From NCBI RefSeq assembly GCF_005153485.1, contig NZ_CP039740.1, positions 4,157,001 to 4,221,000 of the forward strand: 64,000 nucleotides of DNA, in the 5' to 3' direction. The stretch's first letter is position 1. Each line of letters starts with the position of its first letter. The position numbers and the translations under genes were made by a program. Shown here piece after piece: positions 52,313 through 61,163 of this stretch. Source of the stretch: Pseudolabrys sp. FHR47. GTDB lineage: Bacteria > Pseudomonadota > Alphaproteobacteria > Rhizobiales > Xanthobacteraceae. Under the pieces are notes generated by a model. That model saw only the letters and a list, made by a program, of their open reading frames with translations. It ran no database searches and was not told where the DNA came from.

Positions 52313-53749
52313 ATGGCCGCTGCCGCTACTGCATCGACAGTCAAGCGACTCGCTTTTGTTGGCGGGTCCGGCGCCGCGGCGCTCGTTGGCGGCTTTCTCG
52401 CGCTCAACAATTTTTTCGCGGCCGGATCGGCTCTCACTCTCGCTGCGGCCGGGGCGACGACGCTCATGGCCGCCCTGCTGTTCGGCCTGTCCGCTCATAT
52501 CCGCGCACAGAATCGGACGATGGCGGTCGCGCTGCGCGGCATGTCGCTCGGCCTCTGCGTCTTCGACGGCCGCGAGCGCCTCGTCTATTGCAACAAGCGC
52601 TACGCCGATCTTTATCGCCTGCCGGACAAGTTGACACGTCCCGGTACCACGCTGAGCGACATTCTCGCTTACCGCGCCGCCAATGGATCGTTCATGCACG
52701 ATCCGTCCGAATTCCGCCGGAAGCTGATTGACGACATGCGGCAGCTCAAGACGACGAACGTCGAAGTGAAAGCGCCGAACGGGCGGCTGCTGCAAATCAG
52801 CAATCAGGGACTTCCCGGCGGTGGCTGGGTCGGTAGCCACGAAGACATCACGGAGCGGCGCGAGGCCGCGCTCGAACGCGAGAACCTGCAGGCGCAGGCG
52901 AGCCGCCGCGCCGCTATCGACTCCGCGATCGCCGCGTTCCGCTCGCGCATCGACGAGCAGTTGCGCGCCGCGAGCGACGGTGCGCGCACCATGCGCGCCA
53001 CCGCGACCACCTTGTTCGCCAACTCAGGCCGCACGTCGACCGGCGCCAACACCGCGGTGTCGGCGTCCGAGGAGGCGTCGGCCAATGTCCAGACGGCAGC
53101 GATCGCATCCGATGAACTGGCGTCCTCGATCGTCGAGATCGCGCGGCAGCTCACCGTAACGACCGATATCGTACGCGGCGCAGTCGACGAGACCCGTGGC
53201 GCTTCCTCGCAGATCGGCCGGCTTGCCGAGGCCGCGCAGAAGATCGGCGATGTGGTCAAACTGATCCGCGCCATTGCCGAGCAAACCAATTTGTTGGCGC
53301 TCAACGCGACGATCGAAGCGGCGCGCGCCGGCGAGGCCGGCAAGGGGTTTGCGGTGGTGGCCTCTGAGGTCAAATCGCTGGCGGTGCAAACCGCCCAGGC
53401 AACCGAAGACATCTCGACATTGATCGGATCGGTGCAGAAGGCGACCGCCGGCGCCGTCGGCGCGATCGGCCGCATCGCGGGCCGCATGCAGGAAATCGAC
53501 AGTTGCGCGACCATCGTAGCGGCGGCAATCGAAGAGCAGAGCGCGGCAACGTCGGAAATTTCGCAGAACGTCTCCGGTGCCGCGAGCGGCGCAAGATCGG
53601 TGGGAACCACACTCGACGACGTGGTCGGCGCTGCGACCAGGACCTCGGCGGCCGCCGAAAGCGTGCTGACCGCCGCGCAAGCGGTCGAGACGGCGGCCAG
53701 CGAATTGCGTGACGAAGTCGCCGCCTTCCTGCGCCGCGTCGCGGCCTGA
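52313..53749 (+). CDS. methyl-accepting chemotaxis-type receptor with PAS domain
   Basis: A 478-residue protein with two adjacent N-terminal transmembrane helices (about 10-65) and almost no periplasmic loop, a cytoplasmic PAS domain ([25 protein letters not shown], with D-I-T-E-R-R at its end near 180) and a signalling coiled coil with tip [17 protein letters not shown]. There is no HAMP. It probably senses an intracellular or membrane-linked cue such as redox state. It shares a terminator with the converging L,D-transpeptidase. Confidence 0.92.
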   Translation: MAAAATASTVKRLAFVGGSGAAALVGGFLALNNFFAAGSALTLAAAGATTLMAALLFGLSAHIRAQNRTMAVALRGMSLGLCVFDGRERLVYCNKRYADLYRLPDKLTRPGTTLSDILAYRAANGSFMHDPSEFRRKLIDDMRQLKTTNVEVKAPNGRLLQISNQGLPGGGWVGSHEDITERREAALERENLQAQASRRAAIDSAIAAFRSRIDEQLRAASDGARTMRATATTLFANSGRTSTGANTAVSASEEASANVQTAAIASDELASSIVEIARQLTVTTDIVRGAVDETRGASSQIGRLAEAAQKIGDVVKLIRAIAEQTNLLALNATIEAARAGEAGKGFAVVASEVKSLAVQTAQATEDISTLIGSVQKATAGAVGAIGRIAGRMQEIDSCATIVAAAIEEQSAATSEISQNVSGAASGARSVGTTLDDVVGAATRTSAAAESVLTAAQAVETAASELRDEVAAFLRRVAA

Positions 53750-53771
53750 CGTTTCACCAGACTGAAACGGA

Positions 53772-53797
53772 AAAGGCCGGGCTTTTGCCCGGCCTTT
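53772..53797. terminator. strong bidirectional rho-independent terminator
   Basis: AAAGGCCGGGC and GCCCGGCCTTT around a TTTT loop, followed by CTTATTTT on the plus strand and TTTTCCGTTT on the minus strand. It ends both the PAS receptor gene and the L,D-transpeptidase gene. Confidence 0.92.
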
Positions 53798-53819
53798 CTT
53801 ATTTTCTCTATCCGCTGCT

Positions 53820-54947
53820 TTAACGCACCGGCGGGCGCGACATCACCGGCGGATTGATCGGTGCCGGTCCGGCGTTGGGGGCGGGCGCCGCGGCGGCTCC
53901 GGTGGAAACCGGCACCGGCGTCCCCGCATTCGCGATGGTGGCTGGCGGTTTGCCCGGCCAGACGACCACGCGTGTGCCAACCTGAACGCGGCTGTACAGA
54001 TCCTCGATGTCTTCATTGAGCATGCCGACGCAGCCGGACGACACAGTCTGGCCGATCGTCGATGGCTGGTTGGTGCCGTGGATGCGATACAGCGTGTTGC
54101 CGAGGTACAGCGCGCGCGCTCCCAGCGGATTGCCGTTGCCACCCGCCATAAAGCGCGGGAGATAAGGCTGGCGCTCGATCATTTCCGCCGGCGGATGCCA
54201 ATCCGGCCATTCCTTCATGCGGCTGACGCGTTCGGTGCCCGACCACGTGAAGCCTTCGCGGCCGACGCGCACGCCGTAACGCAGCGCCTTGCCGCCACCA
54301 AGCACCAAGTAGAGGTAGGTGTTGGGGGTATCGACAATGATGGTGCCGGGCGGTTCCTTGGTCTGGAAGTCGACGAGTTGCTTCTTCAAATGGGCCGGCA
54401 ATTCCTTTGGCTGGCCCTGCTCCGGCTGATCTTCTGCCGGCAACGCCATGACAGAGTTCGGCGCGACCGCAGACGGTGCCGCCGCCGACGCTCCGCCGAC
54501 AGCGGACGGCGGACGGTCAATGGCCGGCGCTACCGCTGACTGGGCTGGTTGCGGCTCGTTGCCGAACTGGTGGCCGATCGGTCCTTGGGGCAGAGCCATC
54601 GGCTGGCCGGAATTCGGCTGACCGTAGCCGACCTGTCCGGGATTGGGAGTAGCGTAATTCGGCTGGGAGCCGGTCGCCGGCCCGATGGGCGACGGCGCGA
54701 CGCCTTGCGGCTGCGCCAGTCCGGGCGGGGGCAAGCTTTCCGACTCGATGCGTCCCTGGGCCACCTGAGACTGCTGCACCTGAACGTAGCGATTGTCGTC
54801 ATCGCGCTCCTGGTCGCCGCCGAACAGGCCGAGCAAGCTTGGAAACCGGCCGCTCTGGGAACCGGACGACTGGGCCTGCGCCGCCGGGGCGGCCAAAATC
54901 AGGGCCACCGGCAAGGACAGCAGCAATGAGCCGAGAGGACGCTTCAT
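53820..54947 (-). CDS. L,D-transpeptidase (YkuD domain), exported
   Basis: A 375-residue periplasmic enzyme that forms 3-3 peptidoglycan crosslinks or links proteins to peptidoglycan. It has a signal peptide (SLLLSLPVALILAAPAAQAQ), about 150 residues of Gln/Pro/Gly-rich linker, then a YkuD domain with IIVDTPNTYLYLVLGGGKAL, the histidine of R-I-H-G-T-N and the catalytic cysteine in S-S-G-C-V-G-M. AAGGTGATC precedes the ATG. Confidence 0.93.
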   Translation of the reverse strand: MKRPLGSLLLSLPVALILAAPAAQAQSSGSQSGRFPSLLGLFGGDQERDDDNRYVQVQQSQVAQGRIESESLPPPGLAQPQGVAPSPIGPATGSQPNYATPNPGQVGYGQPNSGQPMALPQGPIGHQFGNEPQPAQSAVAPAIDRPPSAVGGASAAAPSAVAPNSVMALPAEDQPEQGQPKELPAHLKKQLVDFQTKEPPGTIIVDTPNTYLYLVLGGGKALRYGVRVGREGFTWSGTERVSRMKEWPDWHPPAEMIERQPYLPRFMAGGNGNPLGARALYLGNTLYRIHGTNQPSTIGQTVSSGCVGMLNEDIEDLYSRVQVGTRVVVWPGKPPATIANAGTPVPVSTGAAAAPAPNAGPAPINPPVMSRPPVR

Positions 54948-55231
54948 CGATCACCTTCGGAAAGTCGCTTGAAAGGTCTGGTCAAACGGAGGCGGCCGCT
55001 TCGGGCCGCCGATACCGCCACTGCTTTGCCCCGCGATCAAGGCACATTCAAGACCGGATTTGACGGTTCGCGCTTTCGTGATTCCAGCGAGAAATCCGTC
55101 ACTTGATGGCATCCTGTCATGCGGAGCGGCCAATTGACAGGCCCGGCCGCATTTCGTCCATTGCCGCCGTGGCAGCGACGGCGGGCGCGGAGTCGGGCGT
55201 CCTGGACGGCGAAAGAGCAAGGGAACCAGGG
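54948..55231. other. divergent intergenic region, transpeptidase / monooxygenase
   Basis: No convincing gene. A GCGGCC-GCTTCG-GGCCGC hairpin lies near 55002-55018 and GGCCAATTGACAGGCCC near 55130. A frame in phase with the monooxygenase runs through the right half but lacks a supported start. Confidence 0.5.
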
Positions 55232-56455
55232 ATGAACGTAGCCATCGTCGGCGGGGGCATTTGCGGACTGTCGCTTGCACTCCATCTCCACAAACAGGGT
55301 ATCCAGTCCCGGGTCTATGAGCGCGTGGCGGAGATCAAGCCGCTTGGCGTCGGCATTACCCTGCTGCCCCATGCCATGCGCGAATTCTCCGCGCTCGGCA
55401 TCGGCGACGAACTCCTGAAGGCGGGCATCGAGAACCGCGAAAGCCGCTTCTACAACCGGTTCGGCCAGCTCATCTACCGCGAGGACCGAGGCAAGTTCGC
55501 CGGCTACCAGTACCCCGAGGTCGGCATCCACCGCGGCACCCTGCACCTGATCCTGCATGGCGCGGTCGTCCGCGCGCTGGGACCCGAGGCGGTCGTCACC
55601 GGCCACGAATGCGTCGGCGTCGACCAGGACGACAATGGCGTCACTGTCCACTTCAAGGGCCGCGAACCAGTCCGCGCCGATATCGTGGTCGCCTGCGACG
55701 GCATCAATTCGGCGATCCGCAAGCAGTTCTACCCGGACGACAAGGTCGTCTTCACCGGTATCAATACCTGGCGCGGCGTAACACGGCACAAGCCCATCCT
55801 CGACGGCCGCACCTACATGCGCGTCGGCTCGATCAATACCGGCAAGATGGTCATCTATCCGATCATCGACGATATCGATGGCAACGGCAATCAGCTCATC
55901 AACTGGATGGCCGAAATCAAACGCGAGGACAGCGCCAGCCAAAACGACTGGAACCGGCCGGGCAATCTCGACGACTTCTTCCCTATCTACGAGAGCTGGA
56001 GATTCGACTGGCTCGACGTCGCACAGATGATCCGCGACGCCGACCAGATCCTCGAATATCCCATGGTCGACAAGGACCCCATCCAGAACTGGACATTCGG
56101 CCGCGTAACGCTCGCGGGCGACGCCGCCCATCCGATGTATCCGCGCGGCTCCAATGGCGGTGCCCAGGCGGCGATCGACGCCCGGACTTTGGCCGACTGC
56201 CTTGCCAAGACTGCTGACCCGCGCGAGGCGCTCAAGGCCTACGAGGCAGCCCGCGCCGAACCGGCCGCCAATGTGGTCCGCACCAACCGGGCCCAGCCGC
56301 CGGACTTCATCAACATCAAGGTGGAGGAGCTGGTCGGCGACCGGCCGTTCGAGAACCTGGACGATTACATCACCCAGGACGAGCTGCGATCGCTGTCCGA
56401 TGGCTATAAGAGGGTGGCGGGCTTTGCCCTGTCCGATGTAAGCCGGCCGGCCTAA
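55232..56455 (+). CDS. FAD-dependent aromatic-type monooxygenase
   Basis: A 407-residue class A flavoprotein monooxygenase. The FAD motif GGGICGLSLALHL starts near residue 7, a GD-like motif ADIVVACDGINSAIR is near 150-164, and the second FAD motif GDAAHPMYPRGSNGGAQA is near 290. It most resembles PhzS/salicylate-hydroxylase-like enzymes that hydroxylate aromatic acids with NADH or NADPH. No ring-cleavage genes are adjacent, so the substrate is unknown. AACCAGGG precedes ATG 55232. Confidence 0.88.
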   Translation: MNVAIVGGGICGLSLALHLHKQGIQSRVYERVAEIKPLGVGITLLPHAMREFSALGIGDELLKAGIENRESRFYNRFGQLIYREDRGKFAGYQYPEVGIHRGTLHLILHGAVVRALGPEAVVTGHECVGVDQDDNGVTVHFKGREPVRADIVVACDGINSAIRKQFYPDDKVVFTGINTWRGVTRHKPILDGRTYMRVGSINTGKMVIYPIIDDIDGNGNQLINWMAEIKREDSASQNDWNRPGNLDDFFPIYESWRFDWLDVAQMIRDADQILEYPMVDKDPIQNWTFGRVTLAGDAAHPMYPRGSNGGAQAAIDARTLADCLAKTADPREALKAYEAARAEPAANVVRTNRAQPPDFINIKVEELVGDRPFENLDDYITQDELRSLSDGYKRVAGFALSDVSRPA

Positions 56456-56695
56456 CCGGCCTTACCAAATCGGCGGCTGCAGCCTTCCGGCCGCATAAAG
56501 GCATGGTAAATAACGCCCTTGCGCCGTAAGCTTTTCTCAAAGCGCCGCCCGTTCAATGGCTTAGAGCACGCCTCGGAAAAGCTTTGTTACAAATCCGGAC
56601 TCGTGTCGGCACAGGTTTTGGTCGATTTATGCGTTTAACGAATAGACCCAACCCCACGCCGATGTGGTTCTCGCGATGGCACTTGCCGGCTCCCG

Positions 56696-57250
56696 ATGGA
56701 CGATAGCGACGACGCCGACGATTTGGCGCTTATGGCGCGGGTCGCCCGGGGCGACGAGGCGGCCTATCGGCTGCTGTCCCGCCGCCACGTCCCTGCGATG
56801 CTGGGGCTCGCCCGGCGCATCCTCGGTAACGCGGCCGACGCCGAAGATGTGGTCCAGGAGGCGATGCTCCGGGTCTGGACCCACGCGCCGCGCTGGGAGC
56901 CTCTGGCGGCCTTCCGCACCTGGCTCACGCGGATCGTGGTCAATCTTTGCCTCGACCGCAAAAGGAAGGCCCCTTGGGTCGACCTCGAGGCGGCCGGCGA
57001 AATCGCCGACCCGACGCCCAATGCCGGCGACGAGGCCGAGCGGAATGAACGCGACCGGCTGGTGGACCAAGCCATTGCCCAATTGCCGGATCGCCAGCGC
57101 ACCGCAATCGTGCTCACTTATGGTGAGGGCATGAGCAATGCGGAGGTCGCGGAAGTGATGGGAACGACCGTTTCGGCGGTCGAGACTTTGTTGGTGCGCG
57201 GCAAGCAGGGCTTGCGACGCGCGCTCGGCGACACCACCGACGAAGGGTGA
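56696..57250 (+). CDS. ECF-type RNA polymerase sigma factor
   Basis: A 184-residue group 4 sigma factor. Region 2 contains AADAEDVVQEAMLRVW (about 45-60) and region 4 contains LPDRQRTAIVLTYGEGMSNA (about 127-146) with the promoter -35-binding helix (VSAVETLLVRGKQGLRRAL). It begins a same-strand run: 36 bases to the small membrane protein, then the periplasmic sensor-like protein, then the tripartite RND pump. It probably controls this block and itself. Confidence 0.9.
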   Translation: MDDSDDADDLALMARVARGDEAAYRLLSRRHVPAMLGLARRILGNAADAEDVVQEAMLRVWTHAPRWEPLAAFRTWLTRIVVNLCLDRKRKAPWVDLEAAGEIADPTPNAGDEAERNERDRLVDQAIAQLPDRQRTAIVLTYGEGMSNAEVAEVMGTTVSAVETLLVRGKQGLRRALGDTTDEG

Positions 57251-57286
57251 TGCGCCAGAAAGCGTGATGAACGGGGATCGAATGCC

Positions 57287-57661
57287 ATGACCGACGATCG
57301 GAACCACGATTATCTCCAGGACGCGCGCAAGCGCGCTACGCTTGATGACGTGCTCAAGCGCGTCACCGCGCCGCGCCCGATCGATGACGCTGCGGTGGCC
57401 CGCGTGCTCAAGCGTCTGCAGCCTCCGCTGCCGCGGCAGAAGTTGTCGCTGTGGCGGCTGACCGCCGTTCTGCTCGATTGGCAATTCGCGCCGGCTTGGC
57501 CGCGCATGGCTGCGCTCGCCTGCAGCGCCGTGCTCGGCTTCTATGTCGGCATCGCCGGACTCGACCTGCCGTTCGACCGGCTCGACCAGACGACAGTCGC
57601 CAGCGCCGATGCCGGCTTCTTCGTGTTCGATCCCGAACCGCTCACCGGGGCACGGCCATGA
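57287..57661 (+). CDS. small single-pass membrane protein, probable anti-sigma factor
   Basis: A 124-residue protein with a charged N-terminal half (HDYLQDARKRATLDDVLKRV), one hydrophobic helix near 76-93 (MAALACSAVLGFYVGIAGL) and a short C-terminal tail. An inside-to-outside topology and position directly after the sigma gene match anti-sigma factors such as CnrY. There is no zinc HxxxCxxC motif, so it is not a ZAS protein. The function is inferred from position and topology. Its stop overlaps the next start (ATGA). Confidence 0.7.
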   Translation: MTDDRNHDYLQDARKRATLDDVLKRVTAPRPIDDAAVARVLKRLQPPLPRQKLSLWRLTAVLLDWQFAPAWPRMAALACSAVLGFYVGIAGLDLPFDRLDQTTVASADAGFFVFDPEPLTGARP

Positions 57662-58143
57662 CGGCGACTCACTACACTCCCGCGACGTCCCGACCAGCGA
57701 CGCGCTGGCTTCTGCTCGGCTCGCTGGCGCTCAACCTGTTCTTCATCGGCATCGCCATCGCGATGGCGGTGCGCCCTCCGCCACCAGGGCGCATGTGGGA
57801 TCGCGACATCTTCGTGCGCACCGAACGCCTCGCCGAACGGCTGCCGAAAGAAGACGGTGCCATCCTGATCGCGCAGATGAATGCCAATCGCGATGCCATC
57901 GAAAGGACGCAGAAGCAATATCGTGCCGGACAGGAAGCGATCCGCGAGAGTTTCGGTAAAGAACCGTTCGATGCCAATGCCATGCGCGCGGCGATGAGCG
58001 ACACGCGCGCGGCGCGGCAAGCCTTCGACGTCGCCGTGCAAGCCGCTTTCGCCAATGCCGCCATGCAGATGTCGCAAGCCGGACGCGTGGCACTGGCCGA
58101 TGCGCGGCCATCGCAGCGCGGCTCGACTGAGAAAAATCGCTGA
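57658..58143 (+). CDS. membrane-anchored periplasmic helical sensor (heavy-metal-resistance/CnrX-like fold)
   Basis: A 161-residue protein with one N-terminal helix (WLLLGSLALNLFFIGIAIAMAV) and a periplasmic helical hairpin-type domain with IERTQKQYRAGQEAIRESF, resembling the CnrX/CpxP-like PF13801 family. Known metal-sensing members use several histidines and a methionine; the periplasmic part here contains no histidine or cysteine. It may therefore sense something other than nickel or cobalt. It is translationally coupled to the putative anti-sigma gene. Confidence 0.75.
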   Translation: MTATHYTPATSRPATRWLLLGSLALNLFFIGIAIAMAVRPPPPGRMWDRDIFVRTERLAERLPKEDGAILIAQMNANRDAIERTQKQYRAGQEAIRESFGKEPFDANAMRAAMSDTRAARQAFDVAVQAAFANAAMQMSQAGRVALADARPSQRGSTEKNR

Positions 58144-58195
58144 CGCGCCGCCCGCAGAGCCACAACCCCTGACGATCGTTTGAAAGTATCTATGT

Positions 58196-59668
58196 ATGCG
58201 TTGTTTTAATCGTGTGAGCGCGCGCTTCGGTCTGGAGACGGCACGGCCGTTTGGCAGAATACTGCTTGCAGCCTCAATCGCGGTGACCTTGGGCGGTTGT
58301 CTGCTCAGCGACAAGCCGGAGCCCGGACTCGACATCCCGGCGCGCTATAGCGGTTCTTCGGCCAATCCAAAGATCGCCGAAGCCGCCTTGCCCAAGCTCG
58401 ACTGGTGGCGCGGCTTCCGCTCGCGCGAACTGACCGAGATCGTCGAGCAATCGCTCGAGGCCAATCTCGACATCGCCGCCGCCATTGCCCGCATCGTCCA
58501 GGCCGACGCGCAATCGCGCATTTCCGGCGCGCCGCTGTTGCCCAGTGTCAGCCTCAGCAGTGATGCCTCGCGCTCGCGCTCCTCGCGCAGCGTTACGCCG
58601 ACGGCGCGCGACACCAACTCGCTGTCGGCGTCGCTGACGGCGAGCTACGAACTCGATTTCTGGGGCAAGAATCGGGCTTCCCTGCGCTCCGCCGAACAGA
58701 GCGCGGTGGCGGCCCGCTACGACCGCGAAGTGGTGGCATTGTCCACTGTCGCCAGCGCGGCCAACGCCTATTTCCAGGTGCTCGCAGCGCAGGACCGGCT
58801 CGCCGCCGCACGCAATAACCTCGCCAGCGCCAATCGGGTGCTCGATTTGATCAAGCAGCGTGTCACTGCCGGCACCGCCTCCGATCTCGAACTCGCGCAG
58901 CAAGAAAGTACTGTCTACACGCAGCGTGCCACCATACCGCCGCTATTGCAGACGGTGACGGAGAACAAGAACACGCTGGCCTTGTTGATGGCACGTTCGC
59001 CGGAAAGCGTACGCATCCGCGGCGGCTCATTGCGCGCCATCGCCATGCCGCGCGTCACGCCGGGCCTGCCGTCCGAACTTTTGGCGCAGCGCCCCGACAT
59101 CCGTTATGCCGAAGCCAATCTCGCCGCAGCCAATGCCAATGTCGAAGTCGCACGCGCCAATATGCTGCCCAGCATATCGCTGACCGCCGAAGGCGGCGTT
59201 CAGAGCGCGGTCTTCAAAACGCTGTTGAAGCCGGAATCGACCCTCTATTCGCTCGGCGCCGGCTTAACCCAACCGATCTTCGACGGCGGTACGCTGCAGG
59301 GCACTCTCGACCTGAAAAAAGGTGCCCAGGACGAATTGTTGCAAAGCTACCGCAAGGCGGTGATCTCGGGATTCTCCGATGTCGAGACCGCACTCGATGC
59401 CGTCCGCCAGACGGCGCAGGCCGAGCGCGTGCAGGCCGAGGTCGTATCGAGTTCGCAGCGCGCTTTCGACATTTCCGAACGGCGTTTGCGTGAAGGCACG
59501 GTCGATATGGTCACCGTCCTGCAGACGCAGCAAACGCTGTTCTCGGCGCAGGATACGCTGGTGCAGAAGCGACTCGCTTCCGTGCAGGCTATCGTCAGTC
59601 TTTATCAGGCGCTCGGTGGGGGGTGGGCGCCGAAACCGCAAATCGCAGAAGCGCCAGATGCACGGTGA
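58196..59668 (+). CDS. outer-membrane efflux lipoprotein (NodT/OprM type)
   Basis: A 490-residue TolC-family channel component with lipobox L-G-G-C near residue 35. The two repeats expected of the family are visible: W-W-R-G-F-R-S-R-E-L near 66-75, SASLTASYELDFWGKNRASLRSA, and later PGLPSELLAQRPDIRYAEANLAAANA. It spans the outer membrane and periplasm for the pump encoded downstream. It overlaps the adaptor gene by 11 bases. Confidence 0.93.
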   Translation: MRCFNRVSARFGLETARPFGRILLAASIAVTLGGCLLSDKPEPGLDIPARYSGSSANPKIAEAALPKLDWWRGFRSRELTEIVEQSLEANLDIAAAIARIVQADAQSRISGAPLLPSVSLSSDASRSRSSRSVTPTARDTNSLSASLTASYELDFWGKNRASLRSAEQSAVAARYDREVVALSTVASAANAYFQVLAAQDRLAAARNNLASANRVLDLIKQRVTAGTASDLELAQQESTVYTQRATIPPLLQTVTENKNTLALLMARSPESVRIRGGSLRAIAMPRVTPGLPSELLAQRPDIRYAEANLAAANANVEVARANMLPSISLTAEGGVQSAVFKTLLKPESTLYSLGAGLTQPIFDGGTLQGTLDLKKGAQDELLQSYRKAVISGFSDVETALDAVRQTAQAERVQAEVVSSSQRAFDISERRLREGTVDMVTVLQTQQTLFSAQDTLVQKRLASVQAIVSLYQALGGGWAPKPQIAEAPDAR

Positions 59669-60938
59669 ACTCCCCAAACCCAATACAACGGTCGCGCCGG
59701 CGACCGGTCCGACGCAGAGGAAGCGCAATCGCTGGCTGATCTACCTCATCGTGTTCGTCGCGATCGGCGGCGCGCTTTACTATGTGTTTGGGCAGAAGGC
59801 TGAGCAACAGCAGCGACGCGGCCGCTTCTTCGCCGGCGACGGCCCGGTGCCGGTGCTGGCGGCCAACGCGCAGTTTGCCGATGTGCCGGTCTATCTCGAC
59901 GCCGTCGGCACCACGAAGGCGCTCAATACCGTCACCGTGCGTTCGCAGGTCGACGGCAAGCTTCTGAGCGTGAATTTCAAGGAAGGCCAGGACGTTAAAA
60001 AGGGCGACGTGCTGGCGCAGATAGACCCGACGACGTTCCAGGCCACGCTCGACCAGGCCATCGCCAAGAAGGCCATGGACGAAGCTTTGCTCACCAACGC
60101 CAAAAACGATCTGGCGCGCTACGAGCAGCTCGCCGCAACCAACGCCATCAACAAGCAGCAGTCCGACACCCAGCGCGCGCTGGTGGCGCAATACACCGCG
60201 CAGGTGCAATCCGACCAGGCGGCGATCGAAAGCGCGCAGGCCACGCTCGGTTACGCGACGATCCGAGCGCCGATCGACGGCCGCACCGGCCTGCGCCAGG
60301 TCGACGAAGGCAACATCGTGCGTACGTCGGATTCCTCGGGCATCGTCGTCATCACCCAGCTTCAGCCGATCTCGGTGCAGTTCAACCTGCCGCAGCAATA
60401 TCTCGGTGAGGTCAACAGCGCCTTTGCCCAACGGCCGCTGGCGGTCGATGCGCAACGCTCCGACACCGACGCCGTGCTCGACCGCGGCAAGCTCACAGTC
60501 GTCGACAACCAGGTCGATTCAACGACCGGCACGGTGAAACTCAAAGCCGAATTTCCGAACGCCAATCTGCAGCTCTGGCCCGGCCAGTTCGCCAATATCC
60601 GGCTGCTCATCAACACATTGCAACATGTCGTGACCATTCCGACCGGCGCTGTGCAACGCGGACCGAACGGCACCTTCGTCTATGTCATCAAGGACGGCGT
60701 CGCATCGATGCGGCCCGTCGTGGTGCAGCGACAGGACGAGGTGCGCACGGTGGTGAAGAGCGGACTGACGCCGCCCGAGCAGGTGGTCACGACCGGCTTC
60801 GCGCGCCTCACCGAGGGCGCGAAGGTGACCGTCAGCAGCGGCGATGGCACGCCGGCGACGGCGGCTGCGGCACCGCGGGGACAACGACAGAATGGGGCAC
60901 CGGGGGCGAGCGGACAGCGACAGAACCGAGGTCAGTGA
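59658..60938 (+). CDS. RND efflux periplasmic adaptor (membrane fusion protein)
   Basis: A 426-residue adaptor. A single N-terminal transmembrane anchor (NRWLIYLIVFVAIGGALYYV) is followed by a lipoyl half (VRSQVDGKLLSVNFKEGQDV), a coiled hairpin (LLTNAKNDLARYEQLAATNA region), the second lipoyl half and a beta-barrel domain. It resembles MdtA. The C-terminus is Gly/Gln-rich. ATG 59658 is inside the end of the upstream gene. The longer open frame starts inside the upstream gene and is not supported. Confidence 0.93.
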   Translation: MHGELPKPNTTVAPATGPTQRKRNRWLIYLIVFVAIGGALYYVFGQKAEQQQRRGRFFAGDGPVPVLAANAQFADVPVYLDAVGTTKALNTVTVRSQVDGKLLSVNFKEGQDVKKGDVLAQIDPTTFQATLDQAIAKKAMDEALLTNAKNDLARYEQLAATNAINKQQSDTQRALVAQYTAQVQSDQAAIESAQATLGYATIRAPIDGRTGLRQVDEGNIVRTSDSSGIVVITQLQPISVQFNLPQQYLGEVNSAFAQRPLAVDAQRSDTDAVLDRGKLTVVDNQVDSTTGTVKLKAEFPNANLQLWPGQFANIRLLINTLQHVVTIPTGAVQRGPNGTFVYVIKDGVASMRPVVVQRQDEVRTVVKSGLTPPEQVVTTGFARLTEGAKVTVSSGDGTPATAAAAPRGQRQNGAPGASGQRQNRGQ

Positions 60939-60967
60939 TTTGTCACCCCATCCGCCACGTACTCGCT

Positions 60968-61115
60968 TCACCTCTCCCCTTGGGGGAGAGGTCGACGCAC
61001 GAAGTGCGTCGGGAGAGGGGTCAAAATTTATCGGCTTAAGTTACCCCTCTCCCCAACCCTCTCCCCCAAAGCTCGCCGGACGGCGAGCGTTCGCTCGCCT
61101 ATGGGGAGAGGGGGC
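60968..61115. repeat. CCCTCTCCCC-type palindromic repeat in the efflux operon
   Basis: Successive hairpins: CCTCTCCCC-TTGG-GGGAGAGG, GACGCAC-GAA-GTGCGTC, then CCCTCTCCCC paired at distance with GGGGAGAGGG, and a GGCGAGCG-TT-CGCTCGCC hairpin. The element lies in the 225 bases between adaptor and pump genes and may attenuate expression of the pump relative to the adaptor. Confidence 0.7.
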
Positions 61116-61163
61116 AGGCCGAGACCGCGGCGCGCGCAATGCGAAACCGCTGAACGTGACCCC

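Noticed and set aside
56627..57484. 285-codon minus-strand frame opposite the sigma factor
   Set aside because: The plus strand encodes clear sigma region 2 and region 4 motifs; the antisense frame has none.
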